NCBI GenBank assembly: GCA_037176905.1
Contig: JBBBWG010006413.1
Location: 1-26,552, forward strand
Source: Azolla pinnata
Taxonomy: Eukaryota; Streptophyta; Polypodiopsida; Salviniales; Salviniaceae
Direction: 5' to 3'
Length of the DNA: 26,552 nucleotides
Every line of letters begins with the position of its first letter. The stretch's first letter is position 1. Made by a program: the position numbers and the translations under genes. Below the pieces are notes generated by a model. The model was given only the letters and a program-made list of their open reading frames with translations. It was not told where the DNA came from and did no database searches. Positions 23,000 to 26,552 of this stretch are shown here, in pieces.

Positions 23000-23470
23000 C
23001 TCATATGTGTCTGAAGTGTGTTGAATCTAAGTGAATTTTGTTGAATCTGTCAAAACTTTGTTAGAAATTTGCTGAAATTTAGGGAAGCAAACAAAAATTG
23101 ATCAGATTTAGACCTAAAATCTACATGCCACAAATAAGAAAATTTTCAGATATTTACTGAATTTACTGAAATCTAACAGAAGTTTGTCAGAAATTTACTC
23201 ATCTGTCTAAAATATGTTGAATCTGAGAGGATTTTGCTGAAATCTGTCAGATTTCTGTCAGAAATTCGCTGAAATTTAGGGAAATCAAACAGAAATCGAT
23301 CATAAACCTAAAATTTACATGAATTTGATCAGAAATCTGGCTGAAATTTACTAAAGTTTATTGAAATCTAACATACGTTTGTTAGAAATTTACAAGGAAT
23401 ATATTTGAAATATGCTAAATCTGAGTGGAATTTGCTGAAATCTATCTAAAATTTGGGGCTCCTAAACTAA
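23000..23470. repeat. Tandem array with a period of about 197 bp
   Basis: Matching points TTGAATCTAAG (23021), TTGAATCTGAG (23217) and CTAAATCTGAG (23415) are 196 and 198 bases apart. Between them the order of words is the same in units 1 and 2: GTCAGAAATTTGCTGAAATTTAGGGAA-like, AAACAGAAATCGATCA-like, ACCTAAAATYTACATG. Each unit contains shorter internal repeats of GAAATYTGYTGAA type. Two full units and a partial third are present. Confidence 0.8.
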
Positions 23471-23537
23471 AATTTATTAGAATAAATAAATTTGCTCCTT
23501 GTTTAAATCTGTTAAAAATCTAGAATCTGGTAAAAAT

Positions 23538-23751
23538 ATGTTATAAACATAGTACTTTGTATAAAACTTTCAAAATTTTAGTATTTTATATATATCTGTT
23601 ATAATTATGGCATTTTGTATACATTTGTTAATATTCTAGTATTATATATTAATAATATATATATCTGTGCTAAGTATGGTGTTTTGTGTACATCTGTTAT
23701 AAATTTGGTAATTTGTATCAATATGTTATAATTTTGGAATTTTGTATAATT
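23538..23751. repeat. 29-bp AT-rich minisatellite
   Basis: Units of the form CTGTTATAATTATGG, then NNTTTTGTATACAT, repeated about seven times with drift. Clear 29-base units start at 23596 and run from about 23665 to 23751. Immediately adjacent to the 197-bp array. Confidence 0.7.
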
Positions 23752-23759
23752 ACAAGTTT

Positions 23760-25100
23760 GAATTAAACAGATGGCTAATAGATTGTCACTTCCTCCCACA
23801 CACACTCAACACTGAGTGACATGCATATCATGCTGCCATGAGAGAATGACAACATAAGATATCGGCTCACTTTGGTGGTATGCCACCGGCGGAAGAGATG
23901 GGACTGTATATAGCTTGGCGTCCACCTCTGGTCCTACCGGTGAGGGGTCGACCGTCATCGTTTGATGCGAGCTTGGCTCCCACTCCCGGTATACAAATGT
24001 CCTACACAGTTGGGAGCACGCACGTAAATGGGCTAACCCCATGAGACAGCCCAGAGGCTATCGCGCAACATGACGGTCAATAACGTCACTTGTCTATCGA
24101 CTCGACTGCAGGGAGTCTAGCTATACCTCCCCTGTACTCTCAGCCGCAAACCGTAGCCAGTCCATTTGAAATGTCCTCGCGATTGACATCTCCAAGGTCA
24201 GTCGTTGTATCATTGAGTCATGCAAGCCCTGCCTCGAGCTATACTAGATCTTGCCCTGACTCATTTACACGTGCAAGCCCTTCCCATGGTTCGGGACGTG
24301 GACGTGAATGTCATGGGTGTTGTGGATGGGAGTGCCCACATTTTTGCTTCGAGAGATGATCGTGTCGATTGTGATGGTGTCATTAGAATATTTTACACCC
24401 TTGATTGCACTGGGGCGATCATAACAAATTGTTGTGCTCAAGGCGTCAAATGATACCCCCTAGAGTTGGTAATAGTTCATGTCCAAAATGTCTATGACCC
24501 CACAACATATAGAGGTAGGATAATTGAGCAGATCATACTGGCATTCTACTCCCGGTTCCCCATACAAGAGCACGTTACAGTGAGTTCGTTTGGCTGCGTC
24601 AAACCATACAGGCGCATATTGTGAATCGTCAGAGTAGCTACACGAGTGACCAAGAGGCAACTGGCTTACTACCACGGTTAGATGGTAAGCGGCCTCGAAA
24701 TTGTTGCAACTTAGAGTGGAGGGCGGCCTTGGAATGGGGTCATCGAAATGAAGTGCTTGACATGTCGTTGCATGTGTGACCCAAATTGCTTCATATGGTG
24801 TAGTGAGATGGGGTAGCGGAGGGTTCCATCTTTTAGAGCAAAGTTTGTAAGTATCTCGATAATTCACAACTGTTCTCTTTATATGATTAATGCGTGTTAT
24901 ATGTGACCTAAACTAATTGAATTTATTGTTTTTGTATAGATGGGTGTCTTTAGTCGTTGGTTGTATCCTGATGAGGAGGATTATCACTGGATACATTCAC
25001 AACGTGAGACGTGAATGTATTTCAGAAGTCTTAGCTTGATCACGGACGACTAATGGATTACGGGTTTAAGGATACAGTCTGAGCTGTCGGGCAACAATGC
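23760..25100. other. Less AT-rich segment with unidentified open frames
   Basis: Overlapping frames on both strands, the longest on the minus strand at 24460-24867 (135 codons, containing KRWNPPLPHLTTPYEAIW). A plus-strand piece after a good acceptor (TTTTTGTATAG, near 24938) reads MGVFSRWLYPDEEDYHW before a stop. None matches a family I can name. The mix of short frames suggests a decayed transposable element rather than a working gene. Confidence 0.35.
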
Positions 25101-25362
25101 TAATTTGGAGGCAAGCAAAGGTGTAGCGGGTCTCGAGAGCTCGAGAAAAACCCTGAGCTAAGTGGTGTTTCATCACTTGTGGACACTGAGGCGTCACACG
25201 TCCCCCCAAGCATCAAGATGAAGCCTCCCAAAGTGGTTGTCCTCGATGATCAAGCAGACATCATGATTCAATCCAAAATGCGCATAATATGCGATGAGTA
25301 CAACAAAGGGATTCTTGCATACTATATCCAAGCCTAGGAAACAATAATCAACAATCAAGAAT

Positions 25363-26150
25363 AAGGTGAAGAACTATCCTTTGACCTTTGTTGCTAATCT
25401 CATGTAACAGTTCGAACTGATGAAAGACCTAAATTTCCTCGATACCCAACAAACCCTGTAGATGAACACTTTGGACAAGTGGAGAGAAAAACTCACACTT
25501 AACTTCGAAGCTGTCATCAACAACTTCTGCCTCACTCACTTTCTGGATAATTAGATCAAGAAAAATGACACCTCTTGAAGTGGGCAAAAACAAGATCAAG
25601 CAATGGAAGATGCAGAGCAACTCCCCAAGGAAGAATCTATAGGCACTTTAATAAAAAAGAAAGTTCTAGAGGAAATCAACAAAGTGAAGGCGCAACAGCT
25701 CAAGGGCAAAGATTCTCACGCATCGAAGAAAACAAACATAGGCCAAAAAGGCGGACATCATCCACACGGCCACCAACGGAGGAACGAACGCACACAAGAC
25801 AACCGCCAACAATAGGGAAATGGTTGCCACCATGGAAATGACCACTAATGGGAAACGACTGCCACAAAAGAAACGGCCAACAAAAGCCCAAACCCGGACA
25901 ACAAAAGGTGAATGGATGTCAACAAGTCAAAGGCCAACAATAACCCAATAGAAAACCAAACCAGAACCAGGGAAATGGACGACGACAAAGGTGGACTTCA
26001 CAAATGAAGCAAACCACCCATACAAATGCGTCGGCCACCTCCTCTAACGGGAACTGCTCTGCCTCGATATCTGTTGTAGGGTTTACCCTAACATTCCAAC
26101 TAAAGAAGCGTTTCATTCACTTTGAGAGATTATTATAAAGGGAAATTTGA
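25363..26150 (+). pseudogene. Stop-riddled gag-like frame, probable retroelement remnant
   Basis: One reading frame can be followed for over 700 bases without a frameshift but with nine in-frame stops between 25405 and 26079. It reads DKWREKLTLNFEAVINNFCL, then a Lys/Glu/Gln-rich helix-prone part, then a His/Asn/Gln/Arg-rich tail (GGHHPHGHQRRNERTQDNR). This layout recalls a retrotransposon gag protein with a basic nucleocapsid-like tail. No CCHC zinc knuckle is visible. A separate short frame just upstream (to about 25335) may be its N-terminal part. Confidence 0.4.
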
Positions 26151-26343
26151 GACCATAAGTTGAATCTGATCATGACATTGGCAGGGCTAGTACTAGAACA
26201 CTACTACCTAGAATTGAACGACAAATATTGGCACAAAGTCTAAGGCATAGCTATGGAAAGCAACTTAGCAGTAATCTATGCATGCCTATTCTTTTATTTT
26301 CTCGAACAAGGATAAGAAAACCTGTCATGATCATGGGCATGCA

Positions 26344-26408
26344 ATCCTCGAACCCTCGACCTTAACATTTATGTTATGTCATCTTATCCGTCGAACCAGT
26401 TAGCTTAT
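26344..26408 (-). mobile_element. tRNA-like head of a possible SINE
   Basis: On the minus strand, TAAGCTAACTGGTT (26395-26408) resembles a Pol III A box. GGTTCGAGGAT (26344-26354) fits a B box about 40 bases further on, close to tRNA spacing. It does not fold as a complete tRNA by eye. It shares AAGGTCGNGGGTTCRA with the tRNA-like segment near 20040. Confidence 0.4.
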
Positions 26409-26472
26409 GTGATTATTATAACTAGATGCAAAAGGCACGATTGAACATTCTAGAGAATTCATGCAGCTATGA

Positions 26473-26500
26473 CACGTGGCACTACATGCAGTGCCACGTG
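26473..26500. promoter_or_regulatory. Palindromic pair of CACGTG boxes
   Basis: CACGTGGCACT (26473-26483), loop ACATGC, AGTGCCACGTG (26490-26500): a perfect 11-bp inverted repeat with a G-box/ABRE core (ACGTGGC) in each arm. A direct repeat also links CACGTGGCACTACATGCAG to CACGTGGCGCTGCATGCAG (26495-26513). No downstream gene is visible before the window ends, so a regulatory role is only possible. Confidence 0.5.
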
Positions 26501-26552
26501 GCGCTGCATGCAGCCTCTCTGATCCTGCATGCGGCCTCCCCTACCCCCATGC

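Noticed and set aside
24460..24867. 135-codon minus-strand frame considered as a transposon-derived protein
   Set aside because: No motif could be assigned. It is mentioned only as an unidentified frame in the 23.8-25.1 kb segment.
26344..26408. Functional tRNA gene
   Set aside because: A- and B-box-like words are present, but acceptor and anticodon stems do not form by eye.

Overview
This is nuclear DNA of a land plant, most likely a monocot. Evidence: spliceosomal genes with short GT-AG introns, a nuclear-encoded photosystem II subunit with a transit peptide, a ribosomal-protein gene with plant telobox and site II promoter motifs, and strongly GC-rich coding sequence (the RPL12 ORF and the first exons of the carboxypeptidase and PsbR genes) set in AT-rich surroundings. 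The species is not identifiable from the sequence alone.

Layout: bases 856-4861 (minus) hold a ten-exon serine carboxypeptidase-like gene of the SCPL42-46 type, reconstructed completely at 487 codons plus stop. Bases 5100-6040 are two families of diverged tandem repeats. Bases 7270-10431 (minus) hold an eight-coding-exon gene for a 278-residue protein whose central domain matches the CLAMP domain of the axonemal proteins C1a-32 and CFAP119/CCDC189. Its splice phases all agree and it has no internal stop. Bases 12354-12854 (plus) are an intronless RPL12 (uL11) gene. Bases 15119-17536 (minus) are a five-exon psbR gene (140 aa), with a 56-bp minisatellite in intron 2 and telomere-like repeats in intron 4. 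RPL12 and psbR are convergent.

From about 18.1 kb to the right end there are no intact recognisable genes. This part holds a LINE-type remnant, a Ty1/copia integrase remnant, tRNA-like (SINE-type) heads, AT-rich microsatellites, a roughly 197-bp tandem array, a 29-bp minisatellite, a stop-riddled gag-like frame, and a palindromic pair of CACGTG boxes near the end.

The four genes do not form a pathway: protein turnover or secretion, a cilium-family protein, translation, and photosynthesis. The main point of interest is the CFAP119/C1a-32-type gene, an axonemal central-apparatus family member preserved intact in what looks like a flowering plant, which has no cilia. Exon coordinates were derived by hand from reading frame, splice consensus and family motifs; no alignment or expression data were available.
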